DNA of 64,000 nucleotides from Anastrepha obliqua (GCF_027943255.1 NC_072893.1:36416001-36480000); one strand, 5' to 3'; shown: positions 35,111-46,640, counted from the first letter of the stretch. Numbers and translations: made by a program. The notes: generated from the letters alone by a model not told the origin.

Positions 35111-36249
35111 TCTCTAAGCGTAATTCGCCGGCCTTATTCAGAACCGGTTAGCCTCCTTCGAGGAGATCAGGACAGCGGTAAGTAAGTAAGCAAGCAGCCT
35201 CCTTGTAGCTGTGAACATTGGAGCATCCTTCGAAGTGAAGATTCGGTGGCACTTGCGCTCAACTTTCAATTATTTTTGTTATAATTACATCTACTCGTAC
35301 ATAAAATTTAAATTTTAGCCCTGAAAAGCTGAATTTATTAATTTTTTTTTTTTTGAATTTCACTAACTTTTACGGCATCGAAGAATTAAAATTTTATAAA
35401 AATATTTTTGATTTCTAATTTGTTTTAATGAAAACTTCGTCACAACTTTCCATCATTTGTTCTAACTGCTGTACAGTTTTCTAAAGGTTTTGATGCCCTA
35501 TTACACAAGTCTAAAAACCTCAAGTTGGACTGAATGTGCTTGCAAAAACTTATTGTTCATATATAGAAAAAAAATTACACACCATAAATTTCCAAAGAAG
35601 CTAAACGCCCAAAACTTTCAAGGCTATATCTAGTAAAAAATGCGGCTAAATTTTTATTTTGTGTTTTTTTTTTAGTTTTTTTTTGTTGATAAGCTGCTTT
35701 ATCTGTCTTTTTCATTGGTATTTATTTATCTGCTCGTACACTTTATATTTTAGTTTCGGTTTACGCCCTTTTTTGGTCGCAATCGCATTCAGTCAAACAA
35801 CATTTTTGCCTCTTCAGCTGCGTAATTTTGTAAAACTCAAAGTAGTAAATTGCGTATGCAAGTTTTGTCATTCATGTCCATTCTTCACAAACAGAACTAC
35901 AAATAGTCACGCTATTTTAGTATTTGGCTTTTAAGGCTTCAACGACTTCCAAACACACGAAAATGCGGTGTTGCAAGGCATGCGCAGCTACTAAACAAAA
36001 ATGTGCAAATTAAGAAATTGCGCAAATCTAGGATTAATCTATTTCGGTAGCTTTAGTTTTGAACGCTTAAAAATCATATACCCTCTAGGAATACGTACTC
36101 GTTGTCACCTTAAAACTAGACTATTTATTTATTTATTTTGTAATTTAAATTATTATTTTTCTAATAATATAGTTCATACCAAAGGCTTTTCCAATCACAG
36201 GTGTTATTTTGAATAGCCCGCTATTTCTGTAGATGTCACTTTTGAAGCT
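35111..36249. other. non-coding stretch, nothing assigned
   Basis: Contains an AGTAAGTAAGCAAGCAG run near 35180 and poly-T tracts. No supported gene. Confidence 0.4.
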
Positions 36250-36660
36250 GTCAATTTTTGATATTTGACAAGTAAAAACTACGCCATTAATAAAAATGAA
36301 GCTGGAGTAACAGTTACAGTGAATGGATTGCACTACCGAGAGATGGGTAACAATTTTTTATGGCCGGAATTGGATGGTATTGATCTGGACAACGTTTATT
36401 TTCAACAAGACGGCGCTACGTGCCACACAAGCAACGAAACCATTTATCTTTTACGGGAAAAGTTTCCGGACCGAAGAGGTGATCACAATTGGCCACCGAG
36501 ATCTTGTGATTTAACTCCTTGTGACTTTTTTTTTGTTTCACCTTTGAAGCGATTTACAATGGTCCGTATGGTAAAACTACTACGATCCATTAATTCACCG
36601 ATCTCTGCAAAAGATTTTCCTTGGCTATGCAAGTGTAAAATGGTTTTACGCTCCGATACT
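36250..36660 (+). pseudogene. rosa-like (DD41D) mariner transposase fragment
   Basis: The frame at 36265 gives VTVTVNGLHYREMGNNFLWP, then VYFQQDGATCHTSNETIYLL, REKFPDRRGDHNWPPRSCDL and TPCDFFF. The QQDGATCHT and WPPRSCDLTP.D motifs are those of the rosa-type branch of Tc1/mariner. That group usually has 41 residues between the last two Asp. Here only 37 are present, because about four residues after KFPD are missing. The N-terminal half is absent and the C-terminus decays after 36560. Confidence 0.65.
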
Positions 36661-37086
36661 GTTGTTTCAGTTTTTTTTGGGCTTTATAATGAGTTTACAA
36701 ACAAAATAATTATTTACAAAAATGTTATCAACTTTTCGCTTGTTTGAATCAATAAAAAATAATAACGGTACACATAGGAATATGCTGAATATAAAAGTGT
36801 TGCCAGATAATTGAAACAGACACTGAAACAGACGCGCACAAAAAATTATGCAAGTAGTTGTGCCTATACTTTTGTCCAGTAAAATATAGAATTAAATTTA
36901 ATTTTTTTATTTTTGAACTTTATTTGCAAAGAAAATGTATTTAGTTTCCATAGCTATTTTTTAATGTATTGCATAAACTCTACACCTATAATATACCTAC
37001 AAAATAAATATATCGTTTTTCTGAATACAAATAAAACGGCAGTTCTTTTTATAAAGCGGATTGTGCCTATACTTAAGTCCAGCACT
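36661..37086. other. non-coding stretch, nothing assigned
   Basis: AT-rich sequence ending in a (TA)n run next to the SINE tail. Confidence 0.4.
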
Positions 37087-37405
37087 GTGTATATATATAT
37101 ATAATTGGTGCGTACACCCTCTTTTGGGTGTTTGGTCCTCCTACTTGTGGTGTGCGTCTTGATGTTGTTCCACAAATAGAGGCACCTACAGTTTCAAGCC
37201 GACTCCGAATGGCAGATATCTTCTTATGAGGAACTTTTTCATGGCAGAAATACAATCGGAGGTTTGCCATTGCCTGCCGAGGGGCGACCGCTATTAGAAA
37301 AAACTTTTTTCTTAATTTTGATCTTTCACCGAGATTCGAACCGACGTTCTCTCTCTAAATTCCGAATGGTAGTCACGCACCAACTTATTCGGCCACGGCG
37401 GCCGC
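37087..37405 (-). mobile_element. tRNA-derived SINE, best copy in the window
   Basis: On the minus strand the head reads GGCGGCCGCCGTGGCCGAAT. It has an A-box-like TGGCCGAATAAG (37395-37384) and a B box GGTTCGAATCTC (37342-37331), the internal RNA polymerase III promoter layout of a tRNA (serine/leucine-like by resemblance only). A body follows (GCAATGGCAAACCTCCG, TCGGAGTCGGCTTGAAACTG, GGAACAACATCAAGACGCAC), and the element ends in a (TA)n tail at 37087-37103. Length is about 320 bp. Confidence 0.75.
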
Positions 37406-40190
37406 CAAGCATACCTTCTTCTTTATAATGAAATAAACATCCGGTCATTTATATTAAAAAATAGCATTTTTCTCTGATTATCAAAATAACACCTCTTATT
37501 GGAAAACCCTATAGCTTGAAGCAAATACCTACGCTACCTTAGGTTCTAGGTTGCATGTATATGTATGTGCATACATACATATGTAAATCTATGTCTGTGA
37601 TGTGTACGTATGTGACTCACCACGCCCACTTTAGCCAGCAAACTAGCAGTTATCTAAATAAAAGTAAGATGCCCATACTGAAAAATCCCCTGGCCGTAAA
37701 TTATGTACTTATACAGACACTAGTAATTATTTAAAGAAGACGTAACCTACTTTTGAAGAGCTTTAGTAAGTACACAAGCAGTTTTCAAGTAACTTTTAAT
37801 ACTTGAGTACAAAGAAAACTTTTCATAGTTTTCCAAAATCTTCATTCGCAATTTAAATTTTCTGCAGTCAACATATGGCAAGTGTGCACTTTGCATAACA
37901 GTATTTACGTATTGCGTGTATGTTGCAAGCACACACATACATATCTGCATCCTATGAAGCACCCAAATGTCCTTGAAAGCTGCGCACACATCTTAACAAT
38001 AGTCATGTGATGCATATCTGTGCATGAATTTATGTATATATCAATGTATGTATGTATATTTGTAAGTGCAATAGGAAACTCAAATATTTCACTTGCAGGA
38101 TGCATCACTAGCCTGTCACATGCACATATCCAACGCACACACACACAGCTTTTATGCGCATATGTATGTGGAAAGATCCATAGTCGCATTAACTCAAAAG
38201 AACTGTGACTTGAGCACTTTTACACTTGCACAAATATATTTTTCCTTATGTATGCATGTATGTATGTATGTATGTTAGTCACACAATAATACTAAATAAA
38301 TAATAAAAATTATCTATGGCAATATTTTATACGCCTTCTCTTATTTACTTGAGCCAAACAGCTGTCAAGCAATAAATGAAGAGGGAACAACAATACTATG
38401 ACCAGATTGATGAGATTTGATTTGTATGTATGTATTTATTTAACTACTTTTTATTTTTTTTACTCGCTTAAACACTTGACTTTTTATTTTTTTCACTTTT
38501 TTGTAATTATTATTAATTATTTATTACTTTTTTTTATAAGCACTATTCACACTAACGCATTTTTCACGCGAAACGTTGATGGCTCACCTTGGCCTACCCC
38601 AGTCTAGTGCTTGACTAGCAAATGTGCGATGGATGAGTACGAATTTCACGATTTCGCATATAACGATGCGCTGCCACCAAAAAAGCAACTGCAAAATAAA
38701 TATTACTAGGGGTTGTTTGCTTGTTGTTGTTGTCGTTGTCACAATATGCGTTGCACCATCACTACCATCAACAATATTACGGGATTTAAACCGGCCTAAA
38801 GGGTGGCAATACGTTACAATTAGAAGTAGTTGTTGTGTTCTCTATCATGGAGTGAGTAAGTGCTGCGTAGTAGTGCGAGTATAACCGAGCAATGATGAGT
38901 ACTTTAACTCTCCGCCAGTAAGTAACGGAGCAAGTTAAATAAACACGTGTAAACAACTCAACAATACCGAATCAACTGAGGCCACTGCGCCAACCAGCAC
39001 AATAGACAAAACAGCAAAATGCTCAGTAGCCGCAGCAGCAGCAGCAGCTGCCAACTGAGCATACGAATAGTAGAGCGCCGCCGTTGAGAAACGAAGTCGA
39101 TGAATCGTCAATGCATCAGCGATAAAGCAATAGGGGGCGTCATTGTAGTCCACCACACAACTCCATCATCAGCGCAGCAGTGGGCAGGAATAAGAGTATG
39201 GCAAACATTGGCACGAGCACACATTTAGAAGACGCACGAGCCCCACTAATGCTCGTGCATCAAAGTAGCTGCAATGCTCGTGCATACGTATATACAGATA
39301 CTCGTATGTATGTAATATACGTATGTGTGTGATATATGTATGATATTTTCAACAACAACAATGTACCAACGAATGCAGCGTTCAAAACAGAAACGAGTAA
39401 ACATCGCGGAAAATGCATCAAAAAGCTTATGGGAAAACATTGGAAAATGCATGGAGAAAAAGAGAGTGAAGAGCGGCACAATTACCGGCGTTGAGTATTT
39501 GAGCAATATTCGAAGTACAGCGGTGGCCAACAATATTGGTACTCACAAGTGTGAAAGAGTGCTGGCCCAATGCAGGCTGGCTTTGTTTGCTTGGTTTCGA
39601 TGACTGTCAAAAATGAATAAAACAATACTGAAATATATGAAATGAGATGAAATGGCCGCTTTGCTTGAAGCGCTTCAAGTGCGGCGAAGTTTCAAATAGC
39701 TCAATATTCTATGTATTTGCAGCTCTTTCGACATTCGGAATTGAACATCCCTATCTGTCATTTAATTTGATTTGGTTTAGCTGCATTTGTGGATTTTAGA
39801 GATTAGAGAGATTGTTTATTTACACTTCTTTCTCAAAAATTAAAAAAAAAATTAATAAAAAGCTTTGAAAAGCATAGATGAATATCATTATCATATTGTT
39901 CTTCGTATCTTGCAAGCTTACAAAGCTGAAAGTGCTCATGTTTTTGTCGATATATTTACATAAATATAATTCGCGCAACCAAAACTTGTGTCGTTGGTAT
40001 GATTGGCATCTCATCTTGTACATTTTTACTATTAGAAGAAAAATTCGCACAATGATTTTCCCAGCTTCTAGACGAAATCATGAATCAAAAATGTATTTTG
40101 CATTATTGAATATGGCTAACATCTCTCTTTCCTTTTTCCTTTACAAGGTATCTTACAGCGTTCAAAGCGCTCATTTGCTTGCTATTTCGA
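37406..40190. other. non-coding stretch, nothing assigned
   Basis: Host-like sequence rich in TATG/CATA microsatellites (37557-37585, 38035-38060, 38247-38277, 39297-39345). A GCAGCAGCAGCAG run lies at 39031-39048. No supported gene. Confidence 0.4.
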
Positions 40191-40199
40191 CAGGTTGGG

Positions 40200-40308
40200 T
40201 CCATAGGGAGAGGGGTGTTAGATGAGTGGGTTTGATGGGGCATGTGAAAAGGTGGTTAGTGTCGTGCGGGGTGCCTTCACATGCCGGAGGCAATTCGAGC
40301 TCTCACGT
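40200..40308. mobile_element. unidentified TE-like fragment
   Basis: GC-richer than its surroundings, with TGGGTTTGATGGGGCATGTG and TGTCGTGCGGGGTGCCTTC. It resembles an antisense LINE piece in composition only. The family is not identified. Confidence 0.2.
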
Positions 40309-40605
40309 ATCGACTCGCACAAGACAGCTTTTGAGCACTCAAAAGATAGAATTAATGGATCATCAGCCTTACAACCGTCATTTGGTACCAAATGATTTCT
40401 TTTTGTTCCCAAACATCAAAAATAAAATACGATGTCAACGTTTTTCAACGCCTGAAGATGCTGTTGAAGTCTTTAAACAGCTCTTATTGGAGGTAACCAC
40501 TTCTGAGTGGCAAAAATGCTTTGAAAATTGGTTCAAGCGAATACAAAATTTTATTGACTTCAAAGGCGAACATTTTGAAATGTATTTTGTATTTTTATTA
40601 ATTTA
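40309..40605 (+). pseudogene. mariner transposase C-terminal fragment
   Basis: The frame gives STRTRQLLSTQKIELMDHQP, YNRHLVPNDFFLFPNIKNKI, RCQRFSTPEDAVEVFKQLLL and WQKCFENWFKRIQNFIDFKG, ending EHFEMYF. The APNDFFLFP-type third-Asp motif and W..CF..W..R...CI...G.YFE ending are mariner DD34D. The N-terminal two-thirds are missing. Cys of the usual KCID motif is changed to Phe. Confidence 0.75.
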
Positions 40606-41544
40606 TTGCAAGATATAAAAGACAAACCTACCTACGAGTATATTTCAATATATGTACATACATATGAATGCATATATCTCAAAGGTGGGAATTAAAAAAG
40701 TGTTGTCCCCAAATAGATTTCTTTTCTTTGTTTAAAATTAAGTTTTTTCAAGAAAGATTTGCCGTCAAGATAATCTGAGTTTGAATTTTCAATTCCGTTG
40801 CCCGTTCTGTTCAATATTTAATTCACATATTTTCTATAATTCTTCTACAATTAAAAATTTAATTAATATGCGGGAGGTAAGCCCCACTCAATGCATTTGA
40901 AAAGATCATCGAACTCCTGACTAAACAAATTAACAAGAATTATGAAAAGATAAACAAAATACCAGATTTGCTGATGTTAATGCCGGCGTTAATTTTGTTT
41001 ACATTGAAAGGGTCCGTGGCCTGCATACTTGCATGCACATGTATGCATTTGTTTGAATGTGCAATTGAACACAAAAACAAATACAAAGTAAACAGACGGA
41101 AAGTTGCTTAGGCTTTGTGCAGCTTTTGAGGTTTTTGTGTAGGTGCAGCATAAAAGTGACTGCGCACTCTTTTGTTTGTATATATGGAAGTACGTGTGTG
41201 TACGTGTGTAATGTAATGCAACTACGTATGTTCGTGTTGGGTATCAAAATTTCAGCACATTTCATTTGTATAAACATATCGGATCCATGTATGTTTCGGA
41301 TGTTTTGTCTAATTGAATTTGAAACCCGTTAATTCATTTGGCTGCCACTTCCGCTACAATGACCATTCTTGGCGCTTCCACCAATTCTTTATTCGTAAAC
41401 AAATTTATTAATAATCATGCTTATTGGTATACGGTTGGCGCTTTCCCCATAGGGAAATCAGCCATATTGTACGAAAGTGGTGCGTTTCGAATGAGTTTGG
41501 AACCATGTCTTGGATATCTTCTCTTTTCTCGGGCTCGGAAAAAG
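40606..41544. other. non-coding stretch, nothing assigned
   Basis: No supported gene. Short TATG and GTGTACGTG runs are present. Confidence 0.4.
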
Positions 41545-42374
41545 TCTTAATTCGAAACTAGTACAAAATTTGATGCTACGGAACTAGTACAAAGTTCGAT
41601 GGTACGAAATTAGTACAAAATTAGATAATTCGAAACTAGGATGAAACTCAATATTTCCAAACTAGTATGAAATTCTATAGTTCGAAACTACTACGAAATT
41701 CGATAGTTCGAACCTAGTACGAAATTCGGTAGTTTGAAACTAGTACGAAATTCGATAGTTCGAAACTAGTATGAAATTCGATAGATCGAAACTAGTACGA
41801 AATCGGTAGTTTGAAACTAGTACGAAATTCGATAGTTCGAAACTAATACCAAATTCGATAGTTTGAAAGAAGTACGAAGATTGATAATTCGAACCTAGTA
41901 CGAAATTCGATAGTTCGAAACTAGTATGAAATTCGATAGCTCGAAACTAGTATGAAATTCGATATTGCGCAACTAAGTTCGAAACTAGTACCAAATTCGA
42001 TAATTCGAAAGTAGCACGAAATTCGATAGTTCGCAACTAGTATGAAATTCGATAGTTCGAAACTAGTTCCAAATTCGATAGTTCGATAGTAGTACAAAAT
42101 TCGATAGTTCGAAACTAGTATGAAATTCGATAGTTCGAAACTACTACGAAATTTGATAGTTCGGAACTAGTACAAAATTCGATAATTCGAAACTAGTATG
42201 AAATTCAATATTTCGAAACTAGTACGAAATACCATACTTCTAAACTAGCACGAAATGCGGTAATTCGAAACTAGGACAAAGTTCGAAACTAGCATGAAAT
42301 GTGATTTTTCGAAACTAGTACCAAATTCAATGGTTTGAAACTAGTACGAAATTCGATAATTCGAAAGTAGTACG
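41545..42374. repeat. 26-bp minisatellite, left block
   Basis: About 30 diverged head-to-tail copies of a 26-bp unit of the form GAAACTAGTACGAAATTCGA plus TAGTTC. Many units are exactly 26 bp (for example 41978-42107). Variation is mostly single-base substitutions, with a few shortened units. The array resumes after the inserted element at 44059. Confidence 0.9.
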
Positions 42375-44058
42375 GGCTAGAATTTAGTATAATGCCGATC
42401 GCTTTGGAAAAAACGGTAAAAAGGGGATGATAGAGGGGTGTATCCCCATCTTAAAACTGAAAACAGAACCTGCCGGAGGCTTATAGTTTTTAAGTAATTT
42501 AATGTTAAAGTTCTATAATTTAGCGAAAAGTTGGTGTTGCCATACACCTGAAATGAAAACGAAGTTCGCACGCAGGGATGTTCAGTGGAAGGTTCATTGT
42601 AAAACTGCAGTATTTTTTGCTGTAATTTAAAGTTGAGAAATGAATTTGAAAATAAAAACATACAACTCATTTAAACTTAAAAACAATGATATTAAGCGTA
42701 TCACAAAAAATAATAAAGTAATTAAAATTAAATTAAATTAATTAACACAGTATTTTTGCGTGGAACTCTTTATCGCGTAGGCGGCCTTCGGCCGCGCTTC
42801 ATAAAAATAACCCTCATCAGTCCTACTCCGGCTACGCAATCCACAGTATTTTTGCGTAGAACTCCTTTTCGCGTGGGCGGCCTTCGGCCGCACTTCAAAA
42901 AAATAACCCTCATCAGTCCAACTCCGGCTACGCAATCCACAGTATTTTTGCGTAGAACTCCTATTGGCGTGGGCGGCCTTCGGCCGCACTTCAAAAAAGT
43001 AACCCTCATCAGTCCAACTCCGGCTACGCAATCCACAGTATTTTTGCGTAGAACTCCTTTTCGCGTGGGCGGCCTTCGGCCGCACTTCAAAAAAGTAACC
43101 CTCATCAGTCCTACTCCGGCTACGCAATCCACAGTATTTTTGCGTAGAACTCCTTTTCGCGTGGGCGGCCTTCGGCCGCGCTTCAAAAAAATAACCCTCA
43201 TCAGTCCTACTCCGGCTACGCAATCCACAGTATTTTTGCGTAGAACTCCTTTTCGCGTGGGCGGCCTTCGGCCGCACTTCAAAAAAATAACCCTCATCAG
43301 TCCTACTCCGGCTACGCAATCCACAGTATTTTTGCGTAGAACTCTTTTTCGCGTGGGCGGCCTTCGGCCGCGCTTCAAAAAAATAACCCTCATCAGTCCT
43401 ACTCCGGCTACGCAATCCACAGTATTTTTGCGTAGAACTCCTTTTCGCGTGGGCGGCCTTCGGCCGCACTTCAAAAAAATAACCCTCATCAGTCCAACTC
43501 CGGCTACGCAATCCACAGTATTTTTGCGTAAAACTCCTTTCCGTGTTAAAACCATTGAACCCAAAATTAAAACGTCATATGCGTGTATGTAGTAAGCAGG
43601 CACAATAACCCCCATTCCCATCATTAACACTAAACTCAAGTACTTAATTTTTGTTTTCATTTGCAGGCATCCGGCAACACAATACTGTTGTAATTCCAAT
43701 CTTCTTCTTGTTCGCGCTTAAAATTGGAATGTGATTGCATAGGCAAATGAATTTGCATTTAATTTTAATAGATATAATTAGAATATTGGCATAAAAATCG
43801 GTACAAACACGCGTGTGAGTGTATATTTGGTGATTTATAGTGAAATGTTAAAAAATATAGAGTGTAATGTGGCAAATTATACTGATGTTCCCAAGGGCAT
43901 TTTGAATGTAAATAATTAAAAAATTATTATTTCCCGATTAATTTAAAGTTATAAAGAGTGTTCCTTAACACCTCACTAACATCTCCACCAAGTTTCATAA
44001 AAAAAAACATTATAGTTTGCCAGAAATTCCAAGATCGGCATTGTTCTAAATTCCAGCC
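42375..44058. mobile_element. inverted-repeat element carrying a 96-bp array
   Basis: The left end is GGCTAGAATTTAGTATAATG followed by CCGATC. The right end is GATCGGCATTGTTCTAAATT followed by CCAGCC. These are imperfect inverted repeats of about 26 bp. The direct repeat GTAGTACG flanks both sides (42367-42374 and 44059-44066). Removing the 1684 bp plus one 8-bp copy restores an uninterrupted minisatellite unit that matches the unit at about 44180-44235, which supports real insertion. There is no transposase. The 8-bp duplication would suit hAT, P or Merlin-type elements, but the ends do not clearly match any I know. Confidence 0.75.
42746..43545. repeat. eight tandem 96-bp units
   Basis: Eight nearly identical units start at 42746, 42842, 42938, 43034, 43130, 43226, 43322 and 43418, with a partial ninth from 43514. 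Each has an inverted pair TTGCGTAG...CTACGCAA around a second palindrome, GCGGCCTTCGGCCGC, so a unit can fold into a two-part stem. Unit length is a multiple of three and at least three frames lack stops. That creates 257-309-codon pseudo-ORFs on both strands, and I do not regard these as genes. Confidence 0.95.
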
Positions 44059-44245
44059 GTAGTACGAAATTCTATGGTTGGAAACTAGTACGAAATTCGA
44101 TAGTTCGAAACTAGTATGAAATGTGATTTTTCGAAACTAGTATGAAACTCGATACTTGGAGACTAGTGCAAAATTCAATAATTCGAAAGTAGTACGAAAT
44201 TCTATGGTTGGAAACTAGTACGAAATTCGATAGTTCTGTACTAGT
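44059..44245. repeat. 26-bp minisatellite, right block
   Basis: Continuation of the 41545-42374 array with the same unit; about seven copies. It ends before the TGCTCTGTGTGCC sequence. Confidence 0.85.
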
Positions 44246-44307
44246 ATGCTCTGTGTGCCTTTTTCGTTTCTTCCCAACAATGTTAACAGTCTTAAAATAT
44301 ATATTTA

Positions 44308-44530
44308 CAAGGTGGGGCAAAATGAATCAGCAATTTTGTTTTTGAATAACTTCTTTACTAAATAAAAAATAAAATTCTTTTGAGTGATGGAAATCTCTAT
44401 TTTGCTCTTTAGGTGCTCCATTGCTTGTCTGCTTGTACTGTAGCTGTTTCGTTTATAAGTGTCAAATATGAGTGGACTTTTGCTATTATTATAGATCTTT
44501 CGATAGGGTGATTAATTTTGCGCCACCTTG
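44308..44530. mobile_element. 223-bp MITE
   Basis: Terminal inverted repeats CAAGGTGGGGCAAAATGAAT (left) and ATTAATTTTGCGCCACCTTG (right) match at about 20 of 22 positions. The interior is non-coding. No clear target duplication is visible. The superfamily is unknown. Confidence 0.65.
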
Positions 44531-45289
44531 CATTTGACAAAAAACTATTGTATATTATATATGTATTGCATGTATACTTAACCTATTGTCGTTGTGGTAG
44601 TACAGTAGGCATACACATCGGTGCCTCTATGGCCATTTGGGAGCCCAAAAACGAGTATTGCATATTCTTAGGCGCAAGCATTTTCATCTCGGGAGTAATT
44701 TAAGTGCATTTGCGGAAATATAAAGGATGTTATATATTAAATATAGCCTCTTACATTAAAAATATTCTAGGTGCGAGGGTTACTATTTATATTTCTGCTA
44801 TGCACTATGCACAATAAAGGATAATTTGTATTTTTGCAAAGAATATTTTTAGTATTTGCCTCTGATTTACTTCGCTTTGTATTACTTCTTGCATTACTCT
44901 TTCTTTTCCTTCAAATCTTACCCGCCATGAAGAATATAATTTAATTTTAATTTAATAAATTGTATGAATTTTTAATTTTTTGTGCGTTATATTGTAATAC
45001 CATTAGAGTCTAGCACTGAAATATATCCTGTGGTTGTTGTGTTAGCCGAAATAAATAAATAGGGGTGGGGAGCAGAGGTGCCCATTGACGACTGCGCTGC
45101 AAGTAGTGGTCACAGTGGGCGTCGCATATGCAAAGCCTCTCAAATGAGCAGTACAAAAATGATAAACAAAAATTTATATTACATATTATTATTATTATTT
45201 ATAGGAGACATATACAATATAACCCTAACTTAGTTGGCACACTGGACTTCAAAAATGTATAGTATTTCAGAAGCTTAGTAAAGAAAATC
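44531..45289. other. non-coding stretch, nothing assigned
   Basis: AT-rich; no supported feature. Confidence 0.4.
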
Positions 45290-45489
45290 TTATTCAATCA
45301 AATATTATGTGCATAATTTCTAAAATGTTTAAATTTTTATTTTTCAAAAATAAATCTATATTTGGAAGGATGTCTTTCAGTAATTCCAGATGCTTTAATA
45401 TTTTGTATGCGAGTTTAACTTTCACTTCACTATGAATTCCAGCAACATTGAAAACATTTAAATTTAAAAATTTTCCCAACGCATACAAA

Positions 45490-45610
45490 GGTTTTTGGTC
45501 ACGAGAAAATTCATTGCACCAGTTGTTTACGGTACTAAAGGACGTTTCTTACTCGCTGTACCGTGATTTTAATCCAACGATGCATTCTTGTCTTGTCAAT
45601 AATGGCACGT
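45490..45610 (-). pseudogene. mariner HTH fragment
   Basis: Across frames, the minus strand gives RQECIVGLKSRYSE, stop, then SFSTVNNWCNEFSRDQK. This resembles the mariner DNA-binding region (QQECI..L...F...AP...TV..W..EF.RGR). The continuous reading at 45294-45489 (LGKFLNLNVFNVAGIHSE, KILKHLELLKDILP) is not recognisably transposase. Confidence 0.35.
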
Positions 45611-46199
45611 CAAATGTTATTAATTGAGCGATTTTTTTACTTTATTTATCTTACTTTTAATTAAGGGAATACCTATTGTTGCAAATGCTGACCCATATTT
45701 GTTGCTCCCGAACGAGTGGACTCGTATGTGTACCAGTAGCTTCGCCATCTCTTCAACGCCATTTCACGCTCACACATATCCATTGCACTTTTCATGGCGC
45801 ATTCGCTGGATTGGATGTATTCACCGGATGGGCACTATATTTGACAATGCTTACATATACAAGTACATATGCGTGCGTGTGTCTATTAGTGCATCATGTA
45901 TGTATACACCAGTGACCTATTTATGTGGCGCCTGGAAAATGTTGCAATTGTCGTCAATGTGAAGTGCGCAATTGCAAATTTTGTTGGTTTCGCGATTTCG
46001 ATGGACTGGCAGACATACAGATGAAATGTGAATTTCTTATACATACATACATATATATGTATGTACACGGGAGAGTCCAAGGAGACGAGTTTAAGTTCAA
46101 AGATTGTTGTACGTAGATATAACAGGACACAGTATGTGCGATGGCGAAATCAGGAACTAAAAGCTCAATTAAAAAATAATTATATATAATATATATAAA
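45611..46199. other. non-coding stretch, nothing assigned
   Basis: Microsatellite-like ATACATAC near 46039. No supported gene. Confidence 0.4.
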
Positions 46200-46640
46200 A
46201 GGATGCCCGCATAGTGGGCAACATTAACTAATTGAAGTTCAGTTCCCTCCTAGCCGGCTCATCCGCTATGCAATTTCCAGTAACTCAGACAACGTTCGCG
46301 GTGCAACAATGAATTGCTACTTTCGGAGAAGTATTACGGCAGTTTGACAGTCAGAGTAGATAGTGATCGCTTGGGCTATAACAGACTAGTTCCTAACCCA
46401 CAATGCAGCCTCTTTTATGGCAATTAATTCAACTTGAAAGACGCTGCAGTAGGCAGGTAGCCGTTGACTTAGATTTAGTAGTTAGGCACAGTGGTTGCCA
46501 CTCCTGGACTTATTGTTTAGTCTTTAGCCGTCAGTGAAGATGGCCACTCGGTTAAGGTTCTTAACGTTATCCCATCCACATCTTTCTGGGGTTCGTGTGA
46601 AGATGTTATGTTCAAAACAAAATTATGAATGGTGTAAGCC
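46200..46640 (-). pseudogene. LINE RNase H remnant
   Basis: The minus strand gives, in order, RVAIFTDG (about 46540), SKVELIAIKEAALWV (about 46435), QAITIYSDSQTAVILLRK (about 46370) and NCIADEPARRELN-like (about 46265). These are the D, E, D and D sites of a LINE RNase H domain. Frames are broken and the flanking RT and C-terminus are absent. Confidence 0.5.

Noticed and set aside
42738..43699. Long repeat-containing ORFs on both strands (257, 278 and 309 codons)
   Set aside because: They exist because the 96-bp unit is a multiple of three and lacks stops in several frames. Open frames occur on both strands at once, and nothing resembles a known protein.
42375..44058. hAT assignment from the 8-bp duplication
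   Set aside because: The duplication GTAGTACG does not fit the usual nTnnnnAn pattern and the ends do not start CA(G)NG, so I left the superfamily open.
41545..44245. CRISPR-like array (regular short repeats)
   Set aside because: The 26-bp units are contiguous, without unique spacers, and the genome is clearly eukaryotic.
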